Part shown: positions 16,955-25,812 of the stretch, piece by piece | Numbering within the stretch: position 1 is the stretch's first letter | Layout: each line of letters opens with the position of its first letter | NCBI RefSeq assembly: GCF_002197845.1 | Contig: NZ_NIDE01000004.1 | Coordinates: forward strand, 1,240,001-1,304,000 | DNA: 64,000 bases | Reading direction: 5' to 3' | Source: Fimbriiglobus ruber | GTDB taxonomy: Bacteria > Planctomycetota > Planctomycetia > Gemmatales > Gemmataceae | Notes under the pieces: model-generated | The model's input: only the letters and a program-made list of their open reading frames with translations | Databases searched by the model: none | Told to the model about the DNA's origin: nothing | Translations under genes and position numbers: made by a program

Positions 16955-18183
16955 TCGAATTCATACCCGGCGTGCAAAGACAGGTAATCCGTGTAATCCT
17001 TCCAATTCGGGTCGCCCGGGGGTGCAGGTGTTGTCTTGGGAACGATCGGAACGAGCCAGAACAACATCGGGTCCTGCGGGTCGATCAGCGTCCCGTCCGG
17101 GGCGTATTCGCCGACGAAATACGGGCGGTACAGGGTAGGGTGGAACGGGTCGAGGTCGTTCAACACGAACTGGGAGACTGGCACGACCCGGTGCTCGATC
17201 CGGTACATCTTCATACTTTTGACCGTCCGCCCCGGGCCCGATAATTCGACCGCCAGGTGGTGTGCGTAAGACGGCAAGAGGTATCGGCTGACGCCGGGTT
17301 GGGGAACCTTGTACTGGGTAAACTCCGGGTCGGTGTCGAACGGGGCGAGCGGGATACGTTCCTTGCCGTTCAACCCCACAGCCGCCCGTTCCCGCCGCTG
17401 GCGAACATCCAGCCATTCGAACGATTGCGCGGTCTGCATCGTCCCGGACACCATCTCGGTGAGCGACAGGCGCCGGTAGTAGGTGAGGCCGAGGGGGTCT
17501 TTGTAGTGCTCGTGCCGGTCCGGAAGGATAATCCACTCGTGAACGGTTTTTTTCTTTCCGGTGGCCGGATCGACTTCATCAAGTTCGTATTCGAGGAGAA
17601 CGAACAGGAGGCTCGCGGGCCCCGGCTCCGGCGAATAGAAGTGGTACGCATTCCGCAGATATACGAACGCCAGATATGGGGTGTAAACTCTGTGTGCGAC
17701 CTGGTTTGTGATCCACGGGGTCGGCTCGGGCCACGTCACCGCGCACAAGATACCGACGAACTGGTAGATCACCATCCCGGACACGGCGATCAGGCGATAC
17801 GTCAATGGTGCCGCCGCGAGGACGCTGCCGAGCGTGGCCACGCCCGTCATCGCCCGGGCGAGGAGGCGGCCCGAATCCCAGTGCTGCGGGATGCCGATCA
17901 CGGCCGCGAGCAGGACGGCAACGGCCGCGATCGCCCACGCCTTCCACAGGCCGGGGCTCATCGAGATCGCCGACCCGGCGACGAGGGCGCCGCCAGCGAC
18001 CAGCACGAGTCGCACGGTCGACTGCGGACCGGGTTCGTCGTGGCCGGTCGCCACGGCGATGCCCCCGATTGCGGCCGCCGCAGCGGACAGGCCCAGGCCG
18101 ACGAGACCGACGCGGTACACCGATCCCGGTTCGGGGGGCGGTAACACTTCCTGAGATTGCAAAACAGCGGAGCCCGGGTCCAT
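16939..18183 (-). CDS. Membrane protein coupled to the HTTM gene, 414 aa
   Basis: The N-terminal 190 residues form about six hydrophobic helices (for example VGLVGLGLSAAAAAIGGIAV and AWAIAAVAVLLAAVIGI); the C-terminal 220 residues are soluble, with many aromatic residues (YLRNAYHFYSPEPGPASLL, LDPFHPTLYRPYFVGEY). The start was placed at the ATG at 18183, which has GGAGGAAG upstream; the frame is open further but the extra part looks non-coding. Its 3-prime end overlaps the HTTM gene start, and the pair is likely one two-subunit membrane system. No family name recognised. Confidence 0.75.
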   Translation of the reverse strand: MDPGSAVLQSQEVLPPPEPGSVYRVGLVGLGLSAAAAAIGGIAVATGHDEPGPQSTVRLVLVAGGALVAGSAISMSPGLWKAWAIAAVAVLLAAVIGIPQHWDSGRLLARAMTGVATLGSVLAAAPLTYRLIAVSGMVIYQFVGILCAVTWPEPTPWITNQVAHRVYTPYLAFVYLRNAYHFYSPEPGPASLLFVLLEYELDEVDPATGKKKTVHEWIILPDRHEHYKDPLGLTYYRRLSLTEMVSGTMQTAQSFEWLDVRQRRERAAVGLNGKERIPLAPFDTDPEFTQYKVPQPGVSRYLLPSYAHHLAVELSGPGRTVKSMKMYRIEHRVVPVSQFVLNDLDPFHPTLYRPYFVGEYAPDGTLIDPQDPMLFWLVPIVPKTTPAPPGDPNWKDYTDYLSLHAGYEFEWRRP

Positions 18184-18833
18184 AGGTTCTTCCTCCGATC
18201 CACATGCCGGGCGGTCGGCCCGGAACCAAGTCGCCGTCGATAAAATCGAGCCGCGGTCGCGCGTACCTTCGAGACCGCGCTCGTAACCGCGAAGGATATC
18301 CGGCCGAATGCGTGCAAAGTGGGTCGTTGCCGGGAACTTCACGACGCATTCTCGGGCGCGGAACCGCGGAGAAACCGTGTCGCTTGATCCCACCATCAGG
18401 ATACCCGATTCGCGGGCGCATTCACTGGTAGAACGGTCAACGCCCGGGAGTGTTGGGCGCGGCCGCAATGCGGCAGTCGGAGCGACCGCGCGAACCCAAT
18501 CAGAATTCGTTCGGGGCGAGTTGAGGGGGCCGTCCGCGACTGTTGTAACGACTGATACGAGTTACCCATATCCCGTCGGCGTGCAACTCTCGCAAATCTT
18601 CGCAGCTAACCCAGTTTCACTCTTGACCGTCGATGGGGAGGGTTTTAGTATCCCCTTCGTTGGCTAGCTCAATACGCCAGTTTATCTGTTTCGCCCCATT
18701 TACCGGATCGGTGTGTAACGGATTCCGCCCAAAAATAGCCGACGCTCGGAGGCATGGGCGGTTTTTTTGTTTCCGTTTCGGGTTCCCGGATCGTTCGGGT
18801 GACTCGTTCCAAGGGATCGGGAGAGAGAACGCG
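18184..18833. other. Intergenic region between divergent genes
   Basis: About 650 bases separating the minus-strand membrane gene from the plus-strand Cys-rich gene. It holds a candidate promoter at 18623-18651. A short GGCGGTTTTTTTG tract near 18762 is T-rich but lacks a clear stem. No coding frame with a good start was seen. Confidence 0.5.
18623..18651 (+). promoter_or_regulatory. Candidate sigma-70 promoter
   Basis: TTGACC (18623-18628), 17-base spacer, TAGTAT (18646-18651). It would give a leader of about 180 bases before the Cys-rich gene at 18834. Matches to consensus are five of six and four of six. Confidence 0.35.
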
Positions 18834-19397
18834 ATGTACACTATGGTCCTCATGATGGCGGTTTCCGGGTCCGGCGACGTGTCCGGGTTCGGCTGGCGGT
18901 CCGGCTGTCAAGGGACGGCCGTCGCCTCGTCTTGCTACGGCTCGACCGTTGCCGCGGCTCCGGCCTGCTGCGGGACGGCGGCCCCGGTCGCCTCTTGCTA
19001 CGGCTCGTCCTACGGCTCCTGCTACGGCTCGTCCTACGGCTCCTGCTACAGCACGACGAGCTGCCACGGCAGCCGCAGCGGCGGCTTCCTCGGCCTCGGT
19101 CTCTGCCACAAGCACAGCTGCACCGGCTACGCCGCGTCCAGCTGCTACGGGTCCGCCCCTTCCACCGGCTGCACCGGGTACTCGACCGGGTATTCCACCG
19201 GCTGCTACGGCTCCGCCATGGCTGCCCCGATCATGACCGCCCCGGTCATCGCCGACTGCGCGGCTCCGCCGACCATGGTTGCCCCGCCGGCCGCCGCCCC
19301 GGCCGCGATGCCGGCCGCCCCGGCCCCGGTCGCCGAACCGGCCAAGAAGCCCGACGCTCCGGCCGCCCCCGCGAAGAAGCCGGCCTCCGACGAGTGA
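18834..19397 (+). CDS. Cys/Tyr/Ser/Gly-rich repeat protein, 187 aa
   Basis: Short hydrophobic N terminus (MYTMVLMMAVSGSG) followed by repeats built on CYGSSYGS (about residues 55-80) and variants such as TGYSTGYSTGCYGS, giving around 20 cysteines. The last 60 residues change to Ala/Pro-rich sequence with Lys pairs (EPAKKPDAPAAPAKKPASDE). The composition suggests a cross-linked surface or matrix protein, but function is unknown. The ATG at 18834 follows GGGAGAGAG. A strong terminator lies 50 bases after the stop, so it is a single-gene unit. Confidence 0.75.
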   Translation: MYTMVLMMAVSGSGDVSGFGWRSGCQGTAVASSCYGSTVAAAPACCGTAAPVASCYGSSYGSCYGSSYGSCYSTTSCHGSRSGGFLGLGLCHKHSCTGYAASSCYGSAPSTGCTGYSTGYSTGCYGSAMAAPIMTAPVIADCAAPPTMVAPPAAAPAAMPAAPAPVAEPAKKPDAPAAPAKKPASDE

Positions 19398-19445
19398 TTG
19401 TGATTCGCGACGTCGGCCCGGTCGACTCGCCCGGGTTTGACGCCG

Positions 19446-19492
19446 ACCGCCGGGGCGGACACCACCAGTGGTGTCCGCCCCGGCGGTGTTTT
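19446..19492 (+). terminator. Strong Rho-independent terminator
   Basis: Perfect 19-base stem (19446-19464 with 19469-19487), four-base loop CCAG, then GTTTTG. It ends the Cys-rich gene. Confidence 0.85.
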
Positions 19493-19781
19493 GTACCACT
19501 CACGACCGCCGGATTTCGATCGTCACGTCGTATCTCGTGGAATCGTAAGAATCGCCGTCTCGAATGCGTTCTCGTCTCGGCCGGTTTCCATGTGCCTCGG
19601 CAGCTCCACGGTATTCGTCTTGATACCGCGAACCACCCGGTTCGGGTCGGCGAACGCCGTTGTGCGAGACCAGTTGAGAGGCTTATAATCCGCCCATCAG
19701 CGGGGTCTACGCACCGTGACGGAGCGCACCAATGTTCGACTCGTTTGACACTCCTCCCGGGCCTCATCCGGCGGATCGGGT
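19493..19781. other. Intergenic stretch, nothing recognised
   Basis: About 290 bases between the terminator and the DUF2617-like gene; together with the terminator the gene-free span is 384 bases. No frame with a supported start, and no further hairpin with a T run was seen. Confidence 0.4.
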
Positions 19782-20336
19782 ATGAATCACCCGATCATTC
19801 GCCCGCGGGTCGCCGACCTGGAATTCCGCGTCTACGATCGCCCGCTTCACCCCGAGTTGTTCGAGACGCTCGCGCTCCGACGGGTCCGGCGGGACGGGTA
19901 TTCGTTGGCCGTGCGCATGATCCCGACCGGGCACGTCCTGGAATGGGCGAAGGGCGACGCGTATCTCGCCGAAATGACGACGACGACGGATCAACCACTC
20001 CCCGCCCACGGGCGTCGGCTGGCGCACCCGTTCCGGGGCGAAAAGCGAGGGCGGTACGAGGTCGCGCCCGGCGTCCGGTATCAAATGAATTTGCAGGTCG
20101 AGGTGTTAGCGCCCGAAGTGTTCCTTCACGTCCACGAAGAGTTGATCGCGGACGGCGCGAAGCGGGGCCTGCTGTTCCACTTCCGGCCCCATTACCGGCT
20201 GGGGTTATCCCCGATCGGGTACGTGACCGTCGAACCGGTACCATCCGGCCTATGCGTCGCCGCGTTCCACACGTTCCCGGACGAATTCGCGGTCGTCAAA
20301 ACGCAATCGTTGATCGAGGCGGTGCCCGTCCAATAG
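19782..20336 (+). CDS. DUF2617-like protein, 184 aa
   Basis: Soluble protein of 184 residues starting MNHPIIRPRVADLEFRVYDR, with RPLHPELFETLALRRVRRDGY and a C-terminal half containing EVFLHVHEELIADGAKRGL and FHTFPDEFAVVKTQSLIE. This pattern matches my memory of the DUF2617 family in planctomycetes and actinobacteria, whose function is not known. No signal peptide or membrane helix. It converges with a minus-strand zinc-ribbon gene ending at 20403. Confidence 0.65.
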   Translation: MNHPIIRPRVADLEFRVYDRPLHPELFETLALRRVRRDGYSLAVRMIPTGHVLEWAKGDAYLAEMTTTTDQPLPAHGRRLAHPFRGEKRGRYEVAPGVRYQMNLQVEVLAPEVFLHVHEELIADGAKRGLLFHFRPHYRLGLSPIGYVTVEPVPSGLCVAAFHTFPDEFAVVKTQSLIEAVPVQ

Positions 20337-20402
20337 TCTTCGATCCGAACGGATTTCGGTGTACGTGCCACCATTAACAGGGAGCACGAGCCAATGCGTA
20401 CG

Positions 20403-22010
20403 TCAATTCTTCTTGGGCACCTTGATGAGGTCGATGCCCTTGTTGGACAGCATCACGATCTGGTGACCGGCGGGGTGGACCAGGAATTGCCAGACGCTGG
20501 CGGGAGGGGTGTACAACTGGTACTCATTCTTCTTGATCCCCGCGAACGTGTAGAGAAGGAATTCGTGCTGGCTGTTCTGCGCGTAAATGTAGTCGGCCTT
20601 GGGGTCGATCCCCACAGCCTGGGGGAATTGGCCCGAGTCCAAAATACATTCGTATTTGCCGAACGAGTCTACCGGATAAACCGGCGTCACGAACTCTTGA
20701 CCTTGAAACAGGTTGTAGGCGTTTGGGAGGCAGACGAACTTCGAGTCCGGGCTGAACGCGAAACCGGCAGAACCCGTCGGTACACGTGCCCTCCCAGCCG
20801 ACGACCCGGTTTTGAGTTCCTGGTACTGGAGTTTGCCGCCCTTGAACGAGAACCGGTTCAAAGCCGTACCACCCCCCTCGGTAAAAACGTGGGCACCGTC
20901 CGGGGTCACGGCCGGGGTGTCCAGGCAGATTCCCCGCAGCGCCGGTGGCACGGGCCACGGTACGGCCTTTTTCTGCACCAAGTCCACGACATACAGCGTC
21001 TGATTCTGGTACGTGGCCTGGCCCAGTTGGCCGACATCGCCGATGTCGCAAGCGACCGCCAGTGTCAGGCCCGGTGCCGAGGCCGCTAATTTGAGCTTGG
21101 GCACGGGGATCTTGGTTTTGACCTCGAATGTGACGGGATCAACCACCCAGATCACTTCGGCGGCGGGGTCGGACAGAAGCACTCCTTGGGCGGAAATCGA
21201 CATCCAGCCGAAAAGCCGCTCGAAATCTTTCTGCTTCGTGACCTTGAGGTCGGGGCAGGAGACGCGGCGCAGAATGCCGGTGCCGGCCTCGATGATCAGA
21301 TATTCCGAGCCCTTCGCGTCGGCCCACAGCATGCACGGCTTAATCGGCCCGATACCCGACACCCGGAGCGTGGTCACCTTCAGGTCGCCGACCGTGCGCG
21401 GGGAGTCCTCTTCCGCGTTCTTGTCGATCATCTTCGGGCGGTCGTCCTTCTTGGGCCGCTCGATTTCCTTTACGGGCACATCAGGCCTCGCCCGGGGCGC
21501 TTCAGGTTTCTTCGTTTGGACCTCGCGTTCTTTAACGTCTTCTCGGAGCGCGTCGAGTTCCTTCCGGAGTGCGTCGTTCTCTTTCCGAAGTGACTGGTCT
21601 TCGTTCTTGAGGGCCGCATTTTCTTTCTTGAGAGACGCATTTTCTTCGCCGCACCGGCTCTGTGGTTCAGGTGACGCGAGCGGACTCGGGTTGGCAGCGG
21701 CCGTGTCGTGTCCGGCCTGCGGCGAAGAGCCTGGCTTGCCCTTCCAGAGAAGCACCGCGATCGTGACGATCAGGGCGCCGTTCAGCAGAATCAGTCCGAG
21801 TCCCGCAATTGGCAAGAAAGGCCACCGGTTCCGGGCAACCGGTGCCGGTGGTGACGGTGGCCCGAGTTCGACCCCGTTTCGTACGGCCACGCCCGCACTG
21901 GTAATGATCATCCGTTGGCCGCATTTGGGACACGTCGTCTTGCGGCCGCGCATCTTCTCGGCCAACTGGTAGGGCGCGGCACAGGCGGGACATGTGATCG
22001 AAAGTGGCAT
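20403..22010 (-). CDS. MJ0042-type zinc-ribbon, membrane-anchored beta-propeller-like protein
   Basis: Product of 535 residues. N-terminal zinc ribbon with two CxxC pairs (ITCPACAAPYQLAEK and TTCPKCGQRM), one membrane helix near 65-90 (AGLGLILLNGALIVTIAVLL), then a charged coiled coil (about 115-180: EENASLKKENAALKNEDQSL) and a C-terminal region of repeated strands (VVDPVTFEVKTKIPVPK, FAFSPDSKFVCLPNAYN) resembling a propeller of WD40 or similar type. The start is the ATG at 22010, with GAGGGG upstream, where the zinc ribbon begins. The topology suggests a cytoplasmic zinc ribbon and an extracytoplasmic propeller. Function unknown. Confidence 0.7.
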   Translation of the reverse strand: MPLSITCPACAAPYQLAEKMRGRKTTCPKCGQRMIITSAGVAVRNGVELGPPSPPAPVARNRWPFLPIAGLGLILLNGALIVTIAVLLWKGKPGSSPQAGHDTAAANPSPLASPEPQSRCGEENASLKKENAALKNEDQSLRKENDALRKELDALREDVKEREVQTKKPEAPRARPDVPVKEIERPKKDDRPKMIDKNAEEDSPRTVGDLKVTTLRVSGIGPIKPCMLWADAKGSEYLIIEAGTGILRRVSCPDLKVTKQKDFERLFGWMSISAQGVLLSDPAAEVIWVVDPVTFEVKTKIPVPKLKLAASAPGLTLAVACDIGDVGQLGQATYQNQTLYVVDLVQKKAVPWPVPPALRGICLDTPAVTPDGAHVFTEGGGTALNRFSFKGGKLQYQELKTGSSAGRARVPTGSAGFAFSPDSKFVCLPNAYNLFQGQEFVTPVYPVDSFGKYECILDSGQFPQAVGIDPKADYIYAQNSQHEFLLYTFAGIKKNEYQLYTPPASVWQFLVHPAGHQIVMLSNKGIDLIKVPKKN

Positions 22011-22221
22011 GCCTATGCCCCTCGCGGTCGGCGGTACGAGCGGCAAAAGCGGGTGCCACCCTGAGAGGGCGATTTCCGTCGCCATGTATCAGACGGCAAG
22101 TTTTCGATTCACGCAACAGAAATGGTCGGCCGGCGAATTTCCCGCCGCCAAATTTCTGAACAGTTTCCGTGACCGGCGGACATCATATTGGTGGAACCCC
22201 ACCCTCGGCCGGAGCCCCCGG

Positions 22222-24012
22222 ATGCCAATCCGCCTTCGTTCCCCGGCTCGACTGATCCCCACTGGCGACGACGACCGCGCGCTGCTGGCCCGCTTCGCCA
22301 GGACCGGCGATCAGACTGCCTTCGCGACCCTCGTTCAGCGGCACGGCCCGCTCGTCCTGGGCGTCTGCCGGCGGGTACTCCGCGACCCGCACCGGGCGGA
22401 CGACGCATTCCAGGCTGTTTTCCTTGTTCTGGCGAAGCGGGCCGGAGCGGTCGCGGCCGGGCCGTCGCTGGCGAACTGGCTCTTCGGCGTCGCCCGCCGC
22501 GTGTCGCTGGCCGCGCGGCGGGACGACCGGCGGTGGACCCGTCGGCAGAAGCGGGGGGCCAAGGAAGGGGAAAAGACGGACCAAGCGGCGACCCCGGACG
22601 CCGCGACAACCCAGCCGGCCGAATGGGACGACCTGCTCGGCTCGCTCGACGATGAACTGGCCCGCTTACCGGACGCGCTTCGGGCGGCGGTGCTGGAGTG
22701 CTACTTCCGGGAGAAAACGCAGGACGAGGCCGCACGCACGCTCGGCTGGAGCGTGAGTACGCTTCGCCGGCGTCTCGACCGCGCGAAGGATTTACTGCGC
22801 GTCCGTCTGACGGCCCGCGGGGCGACGTTCGGGGCCGCCCTGATCGCCGGCGCGGTCGCCGCGTCGGCCGCGACCGCGAGCGTCGTGCCGGCACTCGTGC
22901 AGGCGACAGCGACGGTGGGCGTCGCCGGTCGGGCCGGTGGTTCCGTCGCGGCTTCAATCACTCGTTTAGCAAAGGGAGGAACAAGAATGTCACTGGCAAC
23001 AAAACTCGGCCTCGGCGGCCTTGCGGTCGGGACCGTCGCCCTCGGCGTCAGTTTCGGCGCAGGCGTGTGGTCGTCGGACCCGCAGGCGCCCCGAAATGAC
23101 CTGCCCGCGGCCGTCGCCCCGCAGACTGCGGTCGCGGCGGCTGAAGACCCGCCCGCGGTGGTCGTGAAGCCGACTCCCGTGGAAAAACCGGGGGTGCCCG
23201 CGAAACCAACTGAAGTGCCCCGCGTGACCACACCACCCGTCATTCCGGCGCAGCCACCCCTTATTCCGGCACAGCCACCGAAGGGGTCGGTGCAACCACC
23301 GGCCTTGGGCAATGAATGGGCCACGATCACGGGCCGCGTCAAGATGACGAATCCGCCCGAAAAGCGAAGCATCGCGGTAGTCGCGGATAAAGAACACTGC
23401 TTGTCGAGAGGCGCTCAGTTTTACGAAGACCTGATCGTGAATCCCAAGAACGGAGGCGTGAAGTACGTCATTGTTTGGCTCCGTCCGGATTCGGTGGATC
23501 GCAAAGACCCGTTCCCGAAAGATCGGATTCACCCGGACCTCATCCGGGCCACGTCCAAGAACCACGTCATCGACCAGCCGTGCTGCCAGTTCGTCCCTCG
23601 CGTCCTGGCAGCACGGGTCGGTGATACCCTGGAGATTAAGAACAGCGCTCCGGTCCCGCACAACATCAATTTCAGCAGTGACGATCAAGCGTTTAACGTC
23701 ACGATTCCGCCCGGCCAGTTTCACAAGTTAGAAAGGCCGCTTGTGGCCCAGGCCACGCCGATCCCGTTCAAGTGCGACATTCACCCCTGGATGGCTGGCC
23801 GGCTCCGGGTATTTGAACACCCGTATTTCGCGGTCACGGACGACGACGGCAAGTTCGAGATCAAGAACGCCCCAATCGGCAAGTGGCGGCTGGTCGTCTG
23901 GCAGGAGAACGGCTTCCACAAAGGCCGCGCGGGCATACTTGGTGAGCCGATCGAAGTGAAGAGCGGCGGCGTGGAAATGCCGCCCGTGGAACTGGAGCTG
24001 CCGAAGCCGTAA
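22222..24012 (+). CDS. ECF sigma factor fused to membrane anchor and amicyanin-like cupredoxin domain
   Basis: A 596-residue fusion. Residues 1-195 are an ECF sigma factor: region 2 contains RVLRDPHRADDAFQAVFLVL, region 4 contains YFREKTQDEAARTLGWSVST. Two hydrophobic segments follow (about 203-232 and 262-283), then a Pro-rich linker with repeated IPAQPP (about 335-362). The C-terminal domain has a type 1 copper site: His480 in VPHNINF, Cys518, His521 and Met524 in CDIHPWMAG, the C-x2-H-x2-M spacing known from amicyanin; it ends with a carboxypeptidase-regulatory-like beta domain. Copper or redox state outside the membrane could thus be coupled to transcription without a separate anti-sigma factor (inference). 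Start: ATG at 22222 after GGAG; the upstream frame extension lacks support. Confidence 0.85.
   Translation: MPIRLRSPARLIPTGDDDRALLARFARTGDQTAFATLVQRHGPLVLGVCRRVLRDPHRADDAFQAVFLVLAKRAGAVAAGPSLANWLFGVARRVSLAARRDDRRWTRRQKRGAKEGEKTDQAATPDAATTQPAEWDDLLGSLDDELARLPDALRAAVLECYFREKTQDEAARTLGWSVSTLRRRLDRAKDLLRVRLTARGATFGAALIAGAVAASAATASVVPALVQATATVGVAGRAGGSVAASITRLAKGGTRMSLATKLGLGGLAVGTVALGVSFGAGVWSSDPQAPRNDLPAAVAPQTAVAAAEDPPAVVVKPTPVEKPGVPAKPTEVPRVTTPPVIPAQPPLIPAQPPKGSVQPPALGNEWATITGRVKMTNPPEKRSIAVVADKEHCLSRGAQFYEDLIVNPKNGGVKYVIVWLRPDSVDRKDPFPKDRIHPDLIRATSKNHVIDQPCCQFVPRVLAARVGDTLEIKNSAPVPHNINFSSDDQAFNVTIPPGQFHKLERPLVAQATPIPFKCDIHPWMAGRLRVFEHPYFAVTDDDGKFEIKNAPIGKWRLVVWQENGFHKGRAGILGEPIEVKSGGVEMPPVELELPKP
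22974..22989 (+). promoter_or_regulatory. Internal ribosome binding site and ATG within the sigma-cupredoxin gene
   Basis: GGGAGG at 22974-22979 with seven bases to an in-frame ATG at 22987 (residue 256, MSLATKLGLGG), right before the second hydrophobic segment. This could give a separate 341-residue membrane-anchored copper protein from the same gene. Confidence 0.45.
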
Positions 24013-24033
24013 TTGGCGAACAAGTGCAGCAAC

Positions 24034-24087
24034 GCGACGGCCGGCGGCCCACCAGTCAGAGGGATGGGCCGCCGGCCGTCGCTTTTG
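24034..24087 (+). terminator. Rho-independent terminator after the sigma-cupredoxin gene
   Basis: Perfect 18-base stem (24034-24051 with 24065-24082) and 13-base loop followed by TTTTGG, 21 bases after the stop codon. Confidence 0.85.
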
Positions 24088-24686
24088 GATACGAGAACGA
24101 TTGGCTACGCGGTTCGCCTGCTGATAGCAGAGGAACGCGGTGGCACTATGCACCATGCCAGCAATTCTTGCCTCATATTCTAGCCTGAAAATCCTAGTTC
24201 TTCAGCAAAATTACGCGATTAAGACTGTAAGATCGATTGGGCTAAATGCGGCAAGTTGTTGCTGCACATGGCTATTGGTTCTTCTTTGAGACCAAGTTCG
24301 TTTTGCGGCATTGAAACTGCGTATCTCTATCACGAATGTGACAGTATTTCTAACGATAGAAAATATATTAAATGTTTGTGTGAAATGCTGAGTGCGAGGC
24401 TTCCCGCCGCCAAATTGTCGGAATTCCGGAAAAAAGTATGTTCTTCGTTCCTTACACGGCTAACGGATAAGTTAGGGAATTCTCTCCACGCCAATTGTTT
24501 ATCCCGCCAGATTTCTTCGCAATATCAGTTTTGTCCGATTTGGACGATCTTTTATTGGACTCATGATTGCACAGCTAACGGTACGGACTGTGAACCCCAC
24601 CGGATATCCGCCCCACGATTTTGCGATCGTGGCACAAATTTAACTCTCGTGATTTTATCGGTTTTCCCACTGACCAGGAGAAACAC
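24088..24686. other. AT-rich intergenic region
   Basis: About 600 bases clearly richer in A and T than the surrounding genes, especially 24170-24600. A plus-strand frame is open across 24256-24729 but lacks a ribosome binding site and has unlikely composition. This region is the upstream leader of the DUF1559 gene and may hold its promoter; no strong -35/-10 pair was singled out. Confidence 0.5.
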
Positions 24687-25706
24687 ATGTCTCGGAGAAG
24701 CCCCAGATACCACCAGGCATTCACGCTAATCGAACTTCTGGTCGTGATCGCGATCATTGCCATCCTGATCGGCTTGCTCTTGCCGGCCGTCCAGAAGGTC
24801 CGCGAAGCTGCGGCGAGAGCCCAATGTGTGAATAATCTCAAACAGTTGGGGTTGGCCTGTCAGAACTTTCATGGCACCTATAACCACTTCCCGCCCCTCT
24901 ACGGCAGCCTGAGCGGTTACCAGTCTGTGGTTACGAGTACAACTGGTTTTTGCAACATCCATTTCTGGCTCTTGCCGTATATCGAACAGCAGAACCTTTA
25001 CAACACTTGCTTCACGGGAAGTTACTACAACCAGTCCCTGGTGGGGAACTCGATCGTCAAGACCTTTCAGTGCCCGTCGGACCCCAGCTGGAATAACGGC
25101 CTTGCTCTTTCGACTCTGGGAAGCGGCCCGGTTTCCTGTTATGGAGCAAACGCACAGGCGTTCGCCCAGTGGAGCGGATCGTCCGGTCAGGTGACGTGTA
25201 CCAACCAGGGACCGGGTGGGGATATCGATGCCAACGCGGCAACTGCCCAGAGTACGATCGCCCAGTTCAGTGACGGAACCTCGAACACGATCGTTTTCAC
25301 GGATAAGTTGGCGAACTGCGGCACTCCCTACCCGGGCGATTACTGGGGAGCTGCGAACATCTGGACGGCCTCACAAGGGTACACAACCTCGCCAAACACG
25401 AACAATTATCTTTCCAGCAGCCAGCCGTTTATTGCGGCAATCTGGCAGTCCTACAACCCGATGCCGGGCTCTGCCACTGCCGGGGGGCAGGACTTCAGCG
25501 GGGTGACCGTTACCATTCAGGCGGCCACTACCCAATGGTCGAGCAACACTTGCGACGGACGCATCGCTTCCGCAGGTCACACCGGGGGAGCAAACGTCGG
25601 CCTCTGCGACGGGAGCGTCCGGATGGTCCCGTACTCAATCAATGTCTTCACCTGGTGGTATGCTTTGACCCCCCAGGGAGGCGAAGTGATGGGAAGCGAC
25701 TGGTGA
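24687..25706 (+). CDS. DUF1559 prepilin-like protein
   Basis: A 339-residue member of the DUF1559 family that is expanded in planctomycetes. The type IV prepilin-like N terminus reads [16 protein letters not shown] (about 13-28) with the conserved Phe and Glu5 of the N-methylation site and one membrane helix, followed by [15 protein letters not shown]. The C-terminal signature [14 protein letters not shown] is present ([19 protein letters not shown]). These proteins are presumed to be exported pseudopilins of unknown role. The ATG at 24687 has AGGAG at the right distance. A small lipoprotein gene follows, a pairing common for this family. Confidence 0.93.
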   Translation: MSRRSPRYHQAFTLIELLVVIAIIAILIGLLLPAVQKVREAAARAQCVNNLKQLGLACQNFHGTYNHFPPLYGSLSGYQSVVTSTTGFCNIHFWLLPYIEQQNLYNTCFTGSYYNQSLVGNSIVKTFQCPSDPSWNNGLALSTLGSGPVSCYGANAQAFAQWSGSSGQVTCTNQGPGGDIDANAATAQSTIAQFSDGTSNTIVFTDKLANCGTPYPGDYWGAANIWTASQGYTTSPNTNNYLSSSQPFIAAIWQSYNPMPGSATAGGQDFSGVTVTIQAATTQWSSNTCDGRIASAGHTGGANVGLCDGSVRMVPYSINVFTWWYALTPQGGEVMGSDW

Positions 25707-25812
25707 GTTAGCCGTCGCTTCTCGATGTCGCTGCAACGCCGAAGGGAATGCAACTTCGGCATTGCCTGTTGATGGATTCATTTACATCACAACCCACTTC
25801 CAGAGATCGTTC

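Noticed and set aside
18980-19060. Short tandem DNA repeats resembling a CRISPR-like array
   Set aside because: They are in-frame codons of the CYGSSYGS protein repeat, with no constant spacer length and no cas genes.
24256-24729. Plus-strand open frame of 157 codons in the AT-rich region
   Set aside because: No ribosome binding site, overlaps the start of the DUF1559 gene, and composition is not protein-like.
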